This document shows, in pieces, positions 27,679 to 36,529 of a stretch of DNA of 64,000 nucleotides (its first letter is position 1; each line of letters starts with the position of its first letter). A model generated the notes under the pieces. The model did no database searches and was not told where the DNA came from. It saw nothing but the letters and a program-made list of their open reading frames with translations. The DNA comes from Myxococcales bacterium (lineage in GTDB: Bacteria; Myxococcota_A; Polyangia; Haliangiales; Haliangiaceae): NCBI GenBank assembly GCA_016706545.1, contig JADJJK010000075.1, positions 62,001-126,000 of the forward strand, in the 5' to 3' direction. A program made the translations under genes and the position numbers.

Positions 27679-30273
27679 CTACACCGGAGGCTTCTCGTCC
27701 TCTGGCTTCTTGGCCGAGTGGAAGATGAGGTCCATCGGCGAGGTGCGCTCGCCCTTGGTGTGATCGCCGCGGTCGCGCGGGTTTACTCCGGGCGGCACCT
27801 GCCACGGGATCTCCGGGTTGGGATAGTTGCGCGTCGCCTCGTACATGTATCGGGCCCACAGCGGCACCACCGTCATGTACGCGGCGTCCTTCTTGCCCAG
27901 CGCGCGCTGCTTCTTGTCGTCTCCCATCCAGGCCGCGGTGACAAAGCGCGAGGTGAACGCCACGAACGAGTTGTCGTGGGTGTCGCTGGAGGTCCCGGTC
28001 TTGCCAGCCGCGTGCAGCTCGGTGCGCCGCAGCACGCTGGTGAAGCCGTAGTTCACCATCTGCCCCAGCAGCTTGGTGGCCAAAAATGCGGTCCGCGCGG
28101 CGATGGCGCGCGGCGGCTCGAAGCCGGTGAGCGCCGCCACCCGGTCGAAGCGATCCGCCGCCGGCAGGTACGCATCCGAGGGCAAGGTGCCGTCCTCCAG
28201 CGTGTTGCCGCGCCGATCGACGATGCGGCGCACGTAGATCCAGTCTCGCTCGCGCGCCGGCCTCGGGAACCACACCCCGCCGCGGGCGAACACCGCGAAC
28301 GCGCGCGCCAGCTCGTCGAGGTGGGTACACGACGCGCCGAGCGCCAGGGCGTCATCGGCGAAGATCTTGGAGGTGAAGCCAAGGCGCCTGGCCCAGGCCT
28401 CCACGTTCTCGGCGCCCAGCCGCTTGAAGATGTCCACCGAAGGGATGTTCTTCGAGAACACCAGCGCGTACTCCAGGGTGACGTCGCCATCGAGCGTGTC
28501 GCCGAGGTTTTTGGGGGTCCACACCTCGCCGGTGTCCGGATCCACGATGGAGACCGCCACGTCGTTGAGGATGGTGTCAAAGCCGTAGCCCTGGTCGAGC
28601 GCCAGCGAGTAGTAGATGGGCTTGTACGTGGAGCCCGGTTGCCGGCACGCCTGCACCGCGCGGTTGAACACCGAGCGGTCATAGTCATAGCCGCCCACCA
28701 GCGCCACCACGTGGCCGTTGCGGTGATCGGCGGTGAACAGCGCCCCTTGCGGGTGCGGCACCTGCTCCAGCTCGACGATGTCTGGATGCGCCGCGTCCCA
28801 CTCCTCCTCGTGCTCCGAGGAGCGCCACGCCGGGTTGTGCTGATCTGGCAGGTGCCAGTCGCGGTAGGGCTGGCGGGTGCGGATCTCCCGCTTGACCCAG
28901 ATGACGTCGCCGGGCTTCACCACCTTGGTGGCGCTGGAGACCTCGTGATCGTTCTCCGCGTTGCCGGGCTCCCACTTGGCGGCCCACTTGAGGTTGCGCA
29001 GCGGCAACTCCAGGACGCGATCCCCGATCACCACCTCCGCGCCCTCACTACGCACCGTATCCACCACCGCCAGGTACCGCTTGCCGGGCACCAGCGGGCC
29101 GGCGCCGTAGAGCTCGCGCTGGCGCTGCACGAACAGCTCGCGAGACTTGCCATCCAGGTACCACTCAGCGCCGCGCCAGCCCTGCCGCTTGTCCTGGTGG
29201 CGGGTGCCAAAATCCACGTTCTCGTACGCCGCGGCGTCAATCGCCGGCTCGCCGGCGGTCTCGATGCGCAGGCCGCCGCTGAAGAGGGCGGCGGCGCCGT
29301 ACTTCTCGACGACGTAGCGGCGGACGTGCTCGGCGTAGTACGGCATGCGCTCGGAGAACACGTCGCGGTACGGCCGCACCGTGATGGGCTCGGCCTTGGC
29401 GGTCGCCACCTCCGCGGCGGTGGCGAGGCCATAGGTGTGCATCTTGTCGAGCACCAGGTCGCGCCGGTCTCTGGCGAGGTCCGGCCGGGCCAGCGGCGAG
29501 AACGCGGAGGGCGCCTTGGCCAGCCCCGCGATGAGCGCGCACTCGGCCAAGGTCAGCTCGTCCAGGCGCTTCTGGAAATAGCGCCGCGCCGCCGCCGCCA
29601 CTCCCCAGGAGCCCGCGCCCAGGTAGATGTGGTTTAGGTACGTGGAGAGGATCGCGCGCTTGGAGTACCGCGCCTCCAGGCGGCGCGCCATGACCGCCTC
29701 CTTCCCCTTGCGGGTGAGCGACTTCTCCGAGCCAAGGAACTGCTTGGCGACTTGCTGGGTGATGGTGGAGCCGCCCTGCGCGAAGTCACCGGCGGTGATG
29801 TTGGCCCACACCGCGCGGAGGATGCCGCGGAAGTAGATGCCGCCGTGCTGGAAGAAGTCGTGGTCTTCCACCGCGAGGAAGGCGCTCACCAGCGGCTTTG
29901 GGATCTGCTCGAAGGGGACGATCTCCCGCCACTGCTCCGCGAACTCACCGAGCAGGGTGTCATCCGCGGCGTACATGCGGCTGACCCCAGGCGCCACCTG
30001 CGCGTACGAGCGCAGATCGGGCGTGGGCGGCACGTTGATGGAGAAGTAGCGGAACGCAAAGAAGGCGCAGAGCACCACCACCGCCACCGCCACCGCCGCC
30101 GCGAACCCATACAGGCGCAGCAACCAGAACAGCACGCCGCCATCTCGTCGGTTGGCCACCGTCACGCGCGGCCGGCCCACGGTCACCACGTTCGGCGGCC
30201 GATGAAACGGCTGCGCGATGGGGCTTGGGTCAAACCCGGGCAGCTCGCCTACAGAGCGATCGTGCAGGGACAT
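27679..30273 (-). CDS. mrcA: bifunctional penicillin-binding protein 1A-type peptidoglycan synthase
   Basis: The 864-residue class A PBP builds glycan strands and crosslinks peptides on the periplasmic face. A proline-rich cytoplasmic segment and one membrane anchor (about residues 47-73) precede the GT51 glycosyltransferase, with AFLAVEDHDFFQHGG (Glu136) and GGSTITQQVAKQF. The transpeptidase has the active-site serine in RQPGSTYKP, the second motif SKN (VFSKNIPSVD) and KTGTS. A long insert between the domains (about 330-560) is typical of class A PBPs. The start at 30273 is chosen because upstream codons are compositionally biased and unlike protein. Length and motifs indicate an active enzyme. 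Confidence 0.9.
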   Translation of the reverse strand: MSLHDRSVGELPGFDPSPIAQPFHRPPNVVTVGRPRVTVANRRDGGVLFWLLRLYGFAAAVAVAVVVLCAFFAFRYFSINVPPTPDLRSYAQVAPGVSRMYAADDTLLGEFAEQWREIVPFEQIPKPLVSAFLAVEDHDFFQHGGIYFRGILRAVWANITAGDFAQGGSTITQQVAKQFLGSEKSLTRKGKEAVMARRLEARYSKRAILSTYLNHIYLGAGSWGVAAAARRYFQKRLDELTLAECALIAGLAKAPSAFSPLARPDLARDRRDLVLDKMHTYGLATAAEVATAKAEPITVRPYRDVFSERMPYYAEHVRRYVVEKYGAAALFSGGLRIETAGEPAIDAAAYENVDFGTRHQDKRQGWRGAEWYLDGKSRELFVQRQRELYGAGPLVPGKRYLAVVDTVRSEGAEVVIGDRVLELPLRNLKWAAKWEPGNAENDHEVSSATKVVKPGDVIWVKREIRTRQPYRDWHLPDQHNPAWRSSEHEEEWDAAHPDIVELEQVPHPQGALFTADHRNGHVVALVGGYDYDRSVFNRAVQACRQPGSTYKPIYYSLALDQGYGFDTILNDVAVSIVDPDTGEVWTPKNLGDTLDGDVTLEYALVFSKNIPSVDIFKRLGAENVEAWARRLGFTSKIFADDALALGASCTHLDELARAFAVFARGGVWFPRPARERDWIYVRRIVDRRGNTLEDGTLPSDAYLPAADRFDRVAALTGFEPPRAIAARTAFLATKLLGQMVNYGFTSVLRRTELHAAGKTGTSSDTHDNSFVAFTSRFVTAAWMGDDKKQRALGKKDAAYMTVVPLWARYMYEATRNYPNPEIPWQVPPGVNPRDRGDHTKGERTSPMDLIFHSAKKPEDEKPPV

Positions 30274-30408
30274 TCGTGCGCTGGTTCTACCGCCAGACGT
30301 GCGATGTGTCGCCGGAGATTTCGTGTCATTTGCCCCCGCGCGGGGTGCGAAGCTGGGTCGCATGCTGGGCCGGCGCCAGGCCAGCACCAAGCCGACGCCA
30401 GCCCCGGC

Positions 30409-30452
30409 GCCAGCCCGACGCCAGCCCGACGCCAGCCCGACGCCAGCCCGAC
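30409..30452. repeat. 11-bp tandem repeat, four copies
   Basis: GCCAGCCCGAC is repeated four times without change at 30409-30452, with diverged partial copies (GCCAGCACCAAGCC, GCCAGCCCCGGC) just before. The unit length is not a multiple of three and the repeat lies outside genes, so it is best read as an intergenic minisatellite upstream of the PBP1A gene. Confidence 0.8.
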
Positions 30453-30472
30453 GCCGGGTCCGAAAACGACTA

Positions 30473-30496
30473 GCAGGGTGTCTCTCGACACCCTGC
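30473..30496 (-). terminator. Rho-independent terminator after the sigma-factor gene
   Basis: GCAGGGTGTC (30473-30482) pairs perfectly with GACACCCTGC (30487-30496) around a TCTC loop. On the minus strand it lies about 100 bases past the sigma-factor stop and is followed by TAGTCGTTTTCGG, a short T-rich tract. This is the clearest intrinsic terminator in the window. Confidence 0.65.
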
Positions 30497-30598
30497 CAGG
30501 TCCCGTTTCGGGAAAGGTCCTCGACTTTTCGCTAGCTTGCTTACGGGTCCATCCGGAGGATGGAGGAGCGATGGGCCCGCAGGCTTGCCTTCGCGAGC

Positions 30599-31249
30599 TC
30601 AGGCCGCGGCCAGGTCCGCGATGGGGCTCTCCCCCGCCATGCGCTCGAGGCAGCGCATGAGGTGCGCGCGGATCTTGTGCTTCTTCGAGTACACCGTCTT
30701 GAGGCTGATCTGCATCTCTTCGGCGATCTGCTCGGCCTCCATGCCTCGGCGATAGTACAGCTCGACGAAGGTGCGGTCCTTGTCGGTGAAGTCCGAGAGG
30801 ATCTCGTTGAGGTGATCCCAGCGCTCCTTCTCGAGCAGGTGATCGAGCGGGCTCCGATCGTGCTCCTCGTTGACCTCGACGAGGTTGCCCTCGCGATTGA
30901 GCACCGGACGGCGACCCGCGCTGCGCAGGTAGTCGTAGGCGGCGTTGACCGCCAGCATGCCGATCCACGAGCCCAGCTTGGCGCCGCGGCCCGGATCGTA
31001 GATGCGGAGCTTGTGCATGTCGTCGCGCACGAGCTGGATCATGACCTCGGCGTAGATCTCGTCGAGATCTGCGCTGCCCATGGACGGCGAGTAGCGCAAG
31101 GTCACCTTGCTGATGCAGCGGTAGATGAGCGCGCGATAGCGGCGCACCAGCTCTGCCCAGGCGGTGCCCTGGTTGCGCAGCACGTTGGCGAGCAGCTCTT
31201 CGTCCGACCAGTCAGCCGGTTTGCGAGCGAGGCGAGCAAGAACAGCCAT
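30599..31249 (-). CDS. RNA polymerase sigma-70 family factor (two-domain)
   Basis: A 216-residue sigma factor with region 2 and region 4 only. Region 2 spans about residues 20-110 (GTAWAELVRRYRALIYRCISKV, DLDEIYAEVMIQLVRDDMHKLR, LGSWIGMLAVNAAYDYLR). Region 4 contains FTDKDRTFVELYYRRGMEAEQIAEEMQISLKTVYSKKHKIRAHL, a helix-turn-helix for the -35 element. Such factors direct a specialised regulon. The ATG at 31249 is chosen because GGAGG lies eight bases upstream, while the ATG at 31255 is too close. No anti-sigma gene is adjacent. The neighbour on the far side is a GGDEF/FHA signalling gene. Confidence 0.82.
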   Translation of the reverse strand: MAVLARLARKPADWSDEELLANVLRNQGTAWAELVRRYRALIYRCISKVTLRYSPSMGSADLDEIYAEVMIQLVRDDMHKLRIYDPGRGAKLGSWIGMLAVNAAYDYLRSAGRRPVLNREGNLVEVNEEHDRSPLDHLLEKERWDHLNEILSDFTDKDRTFVELYYRRGMEAEQIAEEMQISLKTVYSKKHKIRAHLMRCLERMAGESPIADLAAA

Positions 31250-31459
31250 GGGCATTTCCTCCACAGCTCTGTAAAGCAAGCTTGGTGCCATGGGTTAACT
31301 AGCTTGAATTACTAGAAACACCCGCCGCGAAACTGGCCTGCCGCACCACTAGTTGGTGGAATCCACCGGATTGGTGAAGCTGCAGGGGAAGAAAGAGATC
31401 GCGTGCTCCGTACGCTAGCTTTCCGGAGTGGCGCTGTATTGACGCAGCGCAAGAGAGCG

Positions 31460-31488
31460 CTTCGGCAGGCCGCGGCGGCCCGCCGAAG
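31460..31488 (-). terminator. GC-rich hairpin after the FHA-GGDEF gene
   Basis: CTTCGGC (31460-31466) can pair with GCCGAAG (31482-31488), with an inner GGCC/GGCC match. The hairpin lies about 30 bases downstream of the FHA-GGDEF stop on the minus strand. No T-run follows it, so termination is suggested only by position and stem strength. Confidence 0.35.
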
Positions 31489-31515
31489 CCCGCGGAAGCC
31501 CCTGGCCGGGAGACC

Positions 31516-32397
31516 CTAGCCAATGACGCGGTTGCGCCCGTCCCGCTTGGCTCGGTACAGGTTGTCGTCCGCGCGCTTGATGAAGGCCATCGGATCGACG
31601 TCTTCGCCCTCCACGGTGGCCAACCCCACCGAGATGCTGACGTTGAACCGATCTCCTTCGTACTCGAAGGCGGTGTCCGCGACCAGGCGGCGCACCTGCT
31701 CTGCGAAGATGCGAGCGCCGCTCAGATCTGTCTCGGGCAACACCGCCGCGAACTCTTCGCCGCCGTACCGCGCCAGCAGCTCTTCCCGCCGCACCCGGCC
31801 GAGCAGCCGACGCGACAGCTCGCGCAGCACGAAGTCCCCGGTGAGATGGCCGTGCTGATCATTGATGGCCTTGAAGTGATCGATGTCGAGCATCAGCAAG
31901 GACAGCGGGCGCCGGTAGCGCGCACAGCGGGCGATCTCCCGCTCGAGGAACTCCAGGAAGTATCTCTTGTTGTGCGCGCCGGTGAGACCGTCGACGATGG
32001 TCATCCGGTAGATCTCTTCGTGGTACGACGCCTCCACCCCTTGCCCGGAGAGGAACTTGAAGATCGCCGCGCCGATCTTGAGAAAATCGGAGTCGCGCAA
32101 GAGCGAGTTCTGCACCGGCACGTCGTTGACGTACGAGCCGTTGGTGGACTGCAGGTCTTCCACCATCCACTGATCCGTCGCGCGAAACACGCGCGCGTGC
32201 CGACGCGACACCGAGTCGCGGTCGACCTGGATATCGCAGTCGCTGCCGCGGCCCAGCACGACCTCGTTGCGAGTGAGCGCGAACCGCTTGCCCATATCCG
32301 GACCGGGCGGATAGATGAGGACCAAGCAGGCCTCTCCCGCATCCGCGCGCGGCTTGACCGCTTGGACCTTGGTGATGCGTGTCTTCCACTCACTCAT
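31516..32397 (-). CDS. FHA domain-GGDEF diguanylate cyclase
   Basis: The 293-residue cytoplasmic protein links phosphothreonine recognition to cyclic di-GMP synthesis. The FHA domain covers about residues 30-115, with GRGSDCDIQVD, SVSRRHARVF and STNGSYVND forming the phosphopeptide pocket. The GGDEF domain (135-290) has MLDIDHFKAINDQHGHLTGD and the active-site variant GGEEF in RYGGEEFAAVLPE, which is a functional form in known cyclases. The residues where the inhibitory RxxD site would sit read RREE, so product feedback may be absent. The kinases elsewhere in this window could supply the phosphothreonine partner, which is inference. The ATG at 32397 yields a complete FHA N-terminus. Confidence 0.9.
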   Translation of the reverse strand: MSEWKTRITKVQAVKPRADAGEACLVLIYPPGPDMGKRFALTRNEVVLGRGSDCDIQVDRDSVSRRHARVFRATDQWMVEDLQSTNGSYVNDVPVQNSLLRDSDFLKIGAAIFKFLSGQGVEASYHEEIYRMTIVDGLTGAHNKRYFLEFLEREIARCARYRRPLSLLMLDIDHFKAINDQHGHLTGDFVLRELSRRLLGRVRREELLARYGGEEFAAVLPETDLSGARIFAEQVRRLVADTAFEYEGDRFNVSISVGLATVEGEDVDPMAFIKRADDNLYRAKRDGRNRVIG

Positions 32398-32510
32398 CGT
32401 CGGCGAACCAGCTAGAGCGTGACCGTACCCAGAAACCTCCGCAATACCCTCGATCTAATCGCCGCGCTCGCGGCCTGTCAATGTACGTAGCGGTGTGATA
32501 CCCGAAGTCG

Positions 32511-33284
32511 ATGGGCAAGACCCAGTGGACCGGGCCGTTCGAGCTCAAGGGCACTCGCGACGCTGCGGTGCTGTGCGTTCACGGGTTCACAAGTACGCCA
32601 TTTGAGGTACGTGGGCTGGCGGAATCCCTGCATCAACGGGGTTTCACTGTACTGGGACCTCGGCTGGCCGGACACGGAACATCCGTTGCCAACCTGGCCA
32701 CGACGACCTGGCACGACTGGGTCCGCTCCGTCGACGAGGGCTATGCGCGCTTGCGCCAGCACACCTCGCGCGTGGCGGTGGTCGGGCAGTCGCTCGGGGG
32801 GCTCCTGGCGCTGCACCTGGCGGCGCGCGAGCCGGCGCTCGCCGCGGTGGTCAGCCTGGCGGCGCCCCTGTGGCTCGAGGGGCTCGGCGGCAAGCTGGCC
32901 AAATGGACGCGGCCGGGCAGGTGGCTGCACGGTCGGCTGCGGCAGGTGCCAAAGCTCGGCGGCTCCGACATCGCCGACCCGGCGGCCAAGGCGGGCTACC
33001 CGAGCTATCAGGCGATCCCCATGTCCGCGCTGCGCTCCTTGTGCGAGTTCATGGACATCGTGGACGCCGAGCTGCCGCAGGTGTCCGCGCCCACGCTGGT
33101 CATGCACGCGCGGAGCGACCACACCGCGCCGGTGGCCTGCGCCCGGCGCCTCGCCGCACGCACCCAAGCCGAGCGCCTGGTCCTGCTCGATCATAGCTTC
33201 CACTTGATCTCGCTGGACAAGGAGCGCGATATCGTGGCGTCCGAGGTCGGCGAGTTTCTGGACCGCCACTTGCTATCCCGCTGA
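32511..33284 (+). CDS. alpha/beta-hydrolase, carboxylesterase type
   Basis: A 257-residue soluble hydrolase similar in layout to bacterial carboxylesterases of the Est30 type. CVHGFTSTPFEVRGLAESL supplies the oxyanion-hole region. VVGQSLGGLLAL holds the nucleophile Ser94. The acid is in MHARSDHTAP and the histidine in LLDHSFHLISLDKERD. The catalytic triad is complete and the length is normal. There is no signal peptide, so it acts in the cytoplasm, probably on small acyl esters. It is followed 14 bases later by glycerol kinase on the same strand, so it could release glycerol or process glyceride-like esters. That link is inference from gene order. Confidence 0.85.
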   Translation: MGKTQWTGPFELKGTRDAAVLCVHGFTSTPFEVRGLAESLHQRGFTVLGPRLAGHGTSVANLATTTWHDWVRSVDEGYARLRQHTSRVAVVGQSLGGLLALHLAAREPALAAVVSLAAPLWLEGLGGKLAKWTRPGRWLHGRLRQVPKLGGSDIADPAAKAGYPSYQAIPMSALRSLCEFMDIVDAELPQVSAPTLVMHARSDHTAPVACARRLAARTQAERLVLLDHSFHLISLDKERDIVASEVGEFLDRHLLSR

Positions 33285-33298
33285 CGCTGCGAGGACCC

Positions 33299-34777
33299 AT
33301 GCGCTACGTGGTTTCGATCGATCAAGGGACGACTGGCTCGACCGTGCTGGTGCTCGATGAGCAGCTCACGGTGTGCGGCCGAGGCTATCAGGAGTTTCGC
33401 CAGCTCTACCCGGAGCCCGGATGGGTGGAGCACGATCCGGAAGATCTGTGGAGCTCCGTGCTGCAGGCGCTGGCCCAGGCGCTGGCCCAGGCCAAGGTCG
33501 CGCCCGCGCAGCTCGCCGCGATCGGCATCACCAATCAGCGCGAGACCTCCATGGTGTGGGAGCGCGCCAGCAGCCGGCCGCTGCACCACGCCATCGTCTG
33601 GCAGGACCGACGCACCGCCGAGCGCTGCGCGCAGCTCCGCGCGGCGGGCCATGAAGCCGAGGTGAGACGGACCACCGGCCTGACGCTGGATCCGTACTTC
33701 TCGGGGACCAAGCTCGGCTGGGTGCTCGACCACGTGCCAGAGGCCCGCGCGCGCGCCGGCCGCGGCGAGCTGGCGGCTGGCACGGTGGACACCTACCTGC
33801 TGTGGCGGTTGACCGGCGGCGCGGTCCACGCCACGGACGTCACCAATGCGTCGCGCACCATGCTGCTCGACCTGCACAGCCGCCAGTTCTCCCCGGCGAT
33901 GCTGCAGCTCCTGGACATCCCTTCGGAGCTGCTGCCGAAAGTGGCAGCCTCGAGCGGCGTCTTTGGCGTGACCCGCGGGGTGCCGGGCCTGCCCGACGGC
34001 ATCCCGATCTCCGGCATCGCCGGCGATCAACAGGCCGCGCTGTTTGGCCAGGCCTGCTTCGAGCCGGGCGACGCCAAATGCACCTACGGCACCGGGGCGT
34101 TCATCTTGATGAACACCGGCGAGCTGCCGGTGGCCTCGAGCGCCGGCTTGCTCACCACCGTGGCCTGGCAGCTCGGCACCGGCGAGCTGCGCTATGCGCT
34201 GGAGGGCTCCGCCTTCATCGCCGGCGCCGCGGTGCAGTGGCTGCGCGACGGCCTGGGCTTCTTCTCCTCGGCGTCAGAGGTGGAGGCGCTGGCGCGCAGC
34301 GTGCCGGACTCCGGCGGCGTCGTGGTGGTGCCGGCCTTCGCCGGCCTGGGCGCGCCCCACTGGCGCCCCGAGGCGCGCGGATCGATCACGGGCCTCACGC
34401 GCGGCACCACGCGCGCGCACATCGCGCGCGCCACGCTGGAGGGCATCGCGCTGCAGAACGTGGACATCCTGCGCGCCATGGAGCAGGACTCGGGCCGCGC
34501 CCTGTCCATCTTGAAGGTGGATGGCGGCGCCTCCGCCAACGATCTGTTGATGCAGTTCCAGAGCGACGTGCTCGGGGTCGCCATCTCCCGCCCAGCCTTC
34601 GTGGAGAGCACGGCGATGGGAGCCGCGTTTCTCGCTGGCCTGGGCGCCGGCGTGTGGCACGGCACCGAGCAGATCCGCGCGGTGTGGAAGGAGCAACGCC
34701 GCTTCTGGCCCACCAAGGAGCGCGCGCCCATCGAGGCCCACCTGGCGCGCTGGAACAGCGCCGTGGCGCGGGCCTGA
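33299..34777 (+). CDS. glpK: glycerol kinase
   Basis: A 492-residue FGGY-family kinase with high resemblance to GlpK, which phosphorylates glycerol to glycerol 3-phosphate with ATP. Hallmarks include the first phosphate loop SIDQGTTGSTVLV, GITNQRETSMVWER, IVWQDRRTA, TTGLTLDPYFSGTKLGWVL, the second phosphate loop YGTGAFILMNTG, and GGVVVVPAFAGLGAPHW. The adenosine motif is VDGGASANDLLMQFQSDVLG. The ATG at 33299 is preceded by GAGGA. Length and all active-site motifs are intact. No glycerol facilitator or GlpD gene is adjacent; the upstream esterase is the only likely partner. Confidence 0.96.
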   Translation: MRYVVSIDQGTTGSTVLVLDEQLTVCGRGYQEFRQLYPEPGWVEHDPEDLWSSVLQALAQALAQAKVAPAQLAAIGITNQRETSMVWERASSRPLHHAIVWQDRRTAERCAQLRAAGHEAEVRRTTGLTLDPYFSGTKLGWVLDHVPEARARAGRGELAAGTVDTYLLWRLTGGAVHATDVTNASRTMLLDLHSRQFSPAMLQLLDIPSELLPKVAASSGVFGVTRGVPGLPDGIPISGIAGDQQAALFGQACFEPGDAKCTYGTGAFILMNTGELPVASSAGLLTTVAWQLGTGELRYALEGSAFIAGAAVQWLRDGLGFFSSASEVEALARSVPDSGGVVVVPAFAGLGAPHWRPEARGSITGLTRGTTRAHIARATLEGIALQNVDILRAMEQDSGRALSILKVDGGASANDLLMQFQSDVLGVAISRPAFVESTAMGAAFLAGLGAGVWHGTEQIRAVWKEQRRFWPTKERAPIEAHLARWNSAVARA

Positions 34778-34826
34778 CGCACCTGGCGCTGCCAAATAGA
34801 CCGGCTGGACTGGCCCAGGCGTTGTG

Positions 34827-34859
34827 GCAAGAAGCGGTGAAGCTTCACCGCTTTCTTGC
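34827..34859 (+). terminator. hairpin downstream of glpK
   Basis: GCAAGAAGCGGTGAAG (34827-34842) pairs with CTTCACCGCTTTCTTGC, giving a 16-bp stem with one bulged T and almost no loop. It begins 50 bases after the glpK stop and is probably a transcription terminator or RNA-stabilising element. There is no clean T-tract after it. Confidence 0.5.
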
Positions 34860-35131
34860 TGGTGCTGCTTGGCTTTCTGACGTCGGTCCCGCCTTGGCGT
34901 GACATGGCTGTCGCGGCCAGGCCACACCGCGCGTTCACAGGGGGGTATGCAGAAGCCGGCGGGAGCGGCAAAACCCTGGCAAGTGCTGGCATTTGCCAGG
35001 GCTCAACGCCGGCGCGCCTGGGGGAGATCCCTTACTGAATCGGCGGTTACGCCATGCGACGGGTGCGCCAGGGTGCGGCCGGCGGCGGCCCCGTCCGCGG
35101 GCTGGCACAAAAGGTGGATGGGAGGTCCAGC
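34860..35131 (+). other. structured leader before a lipoprotein gene
   Basis: The 272 bases before the lipoprotein start contain no gene I can support. A second hairpin, CCCTGGCAA (34974-34982) with TTGCCAGGG (34993-35001), lies here, followed by an Arg/Gly-coding-like GC-rich stretch. The layout could be a structured 5-prime leader. I compared it by eye with cyclic di-GMP, cobalamin, SAH and fluoride riboswitch consensus cores and saw no match. Confidence 0.35.
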
Positions 35132-36514
35132 ATGCAATCAACTTCGCTTCGCTTCTGGTTTCTTGCCGCCGCCAGCGCCTCGCTGGTGGCCTGTGATGAG
35201 GCGCCCGCGCCGACCGAGGTGCGCCAGGGCATCTCGCAGAACCTCGCCGCCGTGCTGCCGGAGGTGGTCGCGGCGCTGGAGAGCGACGCCAGCGGCAGGG
35301 TACCGCTCGACTCGGCCACCGGCCTCTTTGACCTCCTCGATGGCGAAGCCGACGTGGTCGCGGCGCTGGCCCGCGTCCCGATGGCGCAGCAGCTCGCCGC
35401 GTCCTCGTCCCTGGACGCGGAGCGCGCCGCCGGCTGGCTGACGCGCAACGTGTTCTCTGACGCCAACCACCGCGGCGACGGCGTGTATCGCGTCACGCCG
35501 CAGGTGCTGTGCGCGCTGAGCCACGATCCGACGACCGGAGATCCGGGGCCGGATCTCGACGAGGACTGCGCGGTGGCGGTGAACAAGATCGAGCCCAAGA
35601 TCAAGGCCAGCGGCGATGCCCAGGAGCTGACGCTGGCGCTGCTCCTGGGCCCCAGCGAGAACGAACCGGTGTCGGTGACGCTGAGCAAGAAGGCGATCGC
35701 GCTCCGGATGGATCTGGGCGAGACCGCGGCCGCGGTGGGCGAGCTGACCGATCTATTTGGCGGACAGCGCCCCAACCTGCGCGCCGCCGGCCGCGTCGCG
35801 CTGAGCCTGGCGGTGCTGGGCCCGCAGCACGTGACCGTCAAGGGCACCATCGAGCGCGCGGTGGACCTGGCGTTCGCCGAGCTCGGCGTGGACCTCTCCT
35901 CGGCCGCCGCCACCCGCTTCGCCTCCGCCGCGGCGCAGGTCTGGAGCGTGGAGATCGACGGCGTGGCCCAGACGCTGACGGCCGCCGCCGCGCTGGGCGC
36001 GACCTCGGTACACAGCCCGGCCGACGCGCTCGACCCGGCCATCGATCTGGACCTGCCCGGCGTGACCGGAACGTTGACCGTGGCCCCCGGGCAGCCGGTC
36101 AAGTTCACCGGGCTCGGCCTGGGCAAGCGCTCGCTGACGGTGAACGCCAACGGCACGCGCGCCGCGACGATCGACGTGAATCCGGACCACGGACGCAGCT
36201 TTGACGTCACGGTGACCGAGAACGCGGGCGCGGTGTCGTTCGCGGTGTCGCCGGCCCTGGACCTGCGCATGCAGGTCGACCGCGCTGCGCTGGGCGAGCC
36301 GGCGCAGCCCTACGAGGTGACGCGGCTCTTGCTCGACGGCACGGCGCCCACCCTGACGCTCAAGGCCGGGATGATCCAGGTGACCTCGGGTCACTTCGCG
36401 GTGACCACCAGCCCCGCGCAGTACGGCGTGGACGCCAGCGCCGGCCAGTGCCTGGCGGAGACCGCCATCGACGCGACCACGACGCGCCTGACCGTGGCGA
36501 CCTGCCCGCTGTGA
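35132..36514 (+). CDS. large hypothetical lipoprotein
   Basis: A 460-residue exported protein of unknown family. The ATG at 35132 has a clear GGAGG ribosome-binding site and opens a lipoprotein signal (RFWFLAAASASLVACDEAP, lipobox LVAC). The mature N-terminal half is mixed helical (LAAVLPEVVAALESDASGRVPLD) with a cysteine pair around LCALSHDP and DEDCAVAVN. The C-terminal half is beta-rich with repeated T/V-rich strands (TLTVAPGQPVKFTGLGLG, SLTVNANGTRAATIDV). It ends with two further cysteines (GQCLAETAI, VATCPL), suggesting disulfides. There is no enzyme motif. It faces the convergent PgsA-like gene with 15 bases between the ends. Confidence 0.7.
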   Translation: MQSTSLRFWFLAAASASLVACDEAPAPTEVRQGISQNLAAVLPEVVAALESDASGRVPLDSATGLFDLLDGEADVVAALARVPMAQQLAASSSLDAERAAGWLTRNVFSDANHRGDGVYRVTPQVLCALSHDPTTGDPGPDLDEDCAVAVNKIEPKIKASGDAQELTLALLLGPSENEPVSVTLSKKAIALRMDLGETAAAVGELTDLFGGQRPNLRAAGRVALSLAVLGPQHVTVKGTIERAVDLAFAELGVDLSSAAATRFASAAAQVWSVEIDGVAQTLTAAAALGATSVHSPADALDPAIDLDLPGVTGTLTVAPGQPVKFTGLGLGKRSLTVNANGTRAATIDVNPDHGRSFDVTVTENAGAVSFAVSPALDLRMQVDRAALGEPAQPYEVTRLLLDGTAPTLTLKAGMIQVTSGHFAVTTSPAQYGVDASAGQCLAETAIDATTTRLTVATCPL

Positions 36515-36529
36515 ACCAGCGCTGCTAGC

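Larger units (their letters stand above)
30274..30598. other. intergenic region with minisatellite and hairpin
   Basis: This 325-base gap separates the PBP1A start and the sigma-factor end, both on the minus strand. It contains four copies of an 11-bp tandem unit and a strong terminator hairpin, listed separately. The stretch 30274-30400 should hold the PBP1A promoter, but no consensus box was recognised. No gene is supported here. Confidence 0.5.

Noticed and set aside
34860..35131. Cyclic di-GMP, cobalamin, SAH or fluoride riboswitch
   Set aside because: None of the conserved core sequences of these classes could be aligned by eye; only unspecific hairpins are visible.
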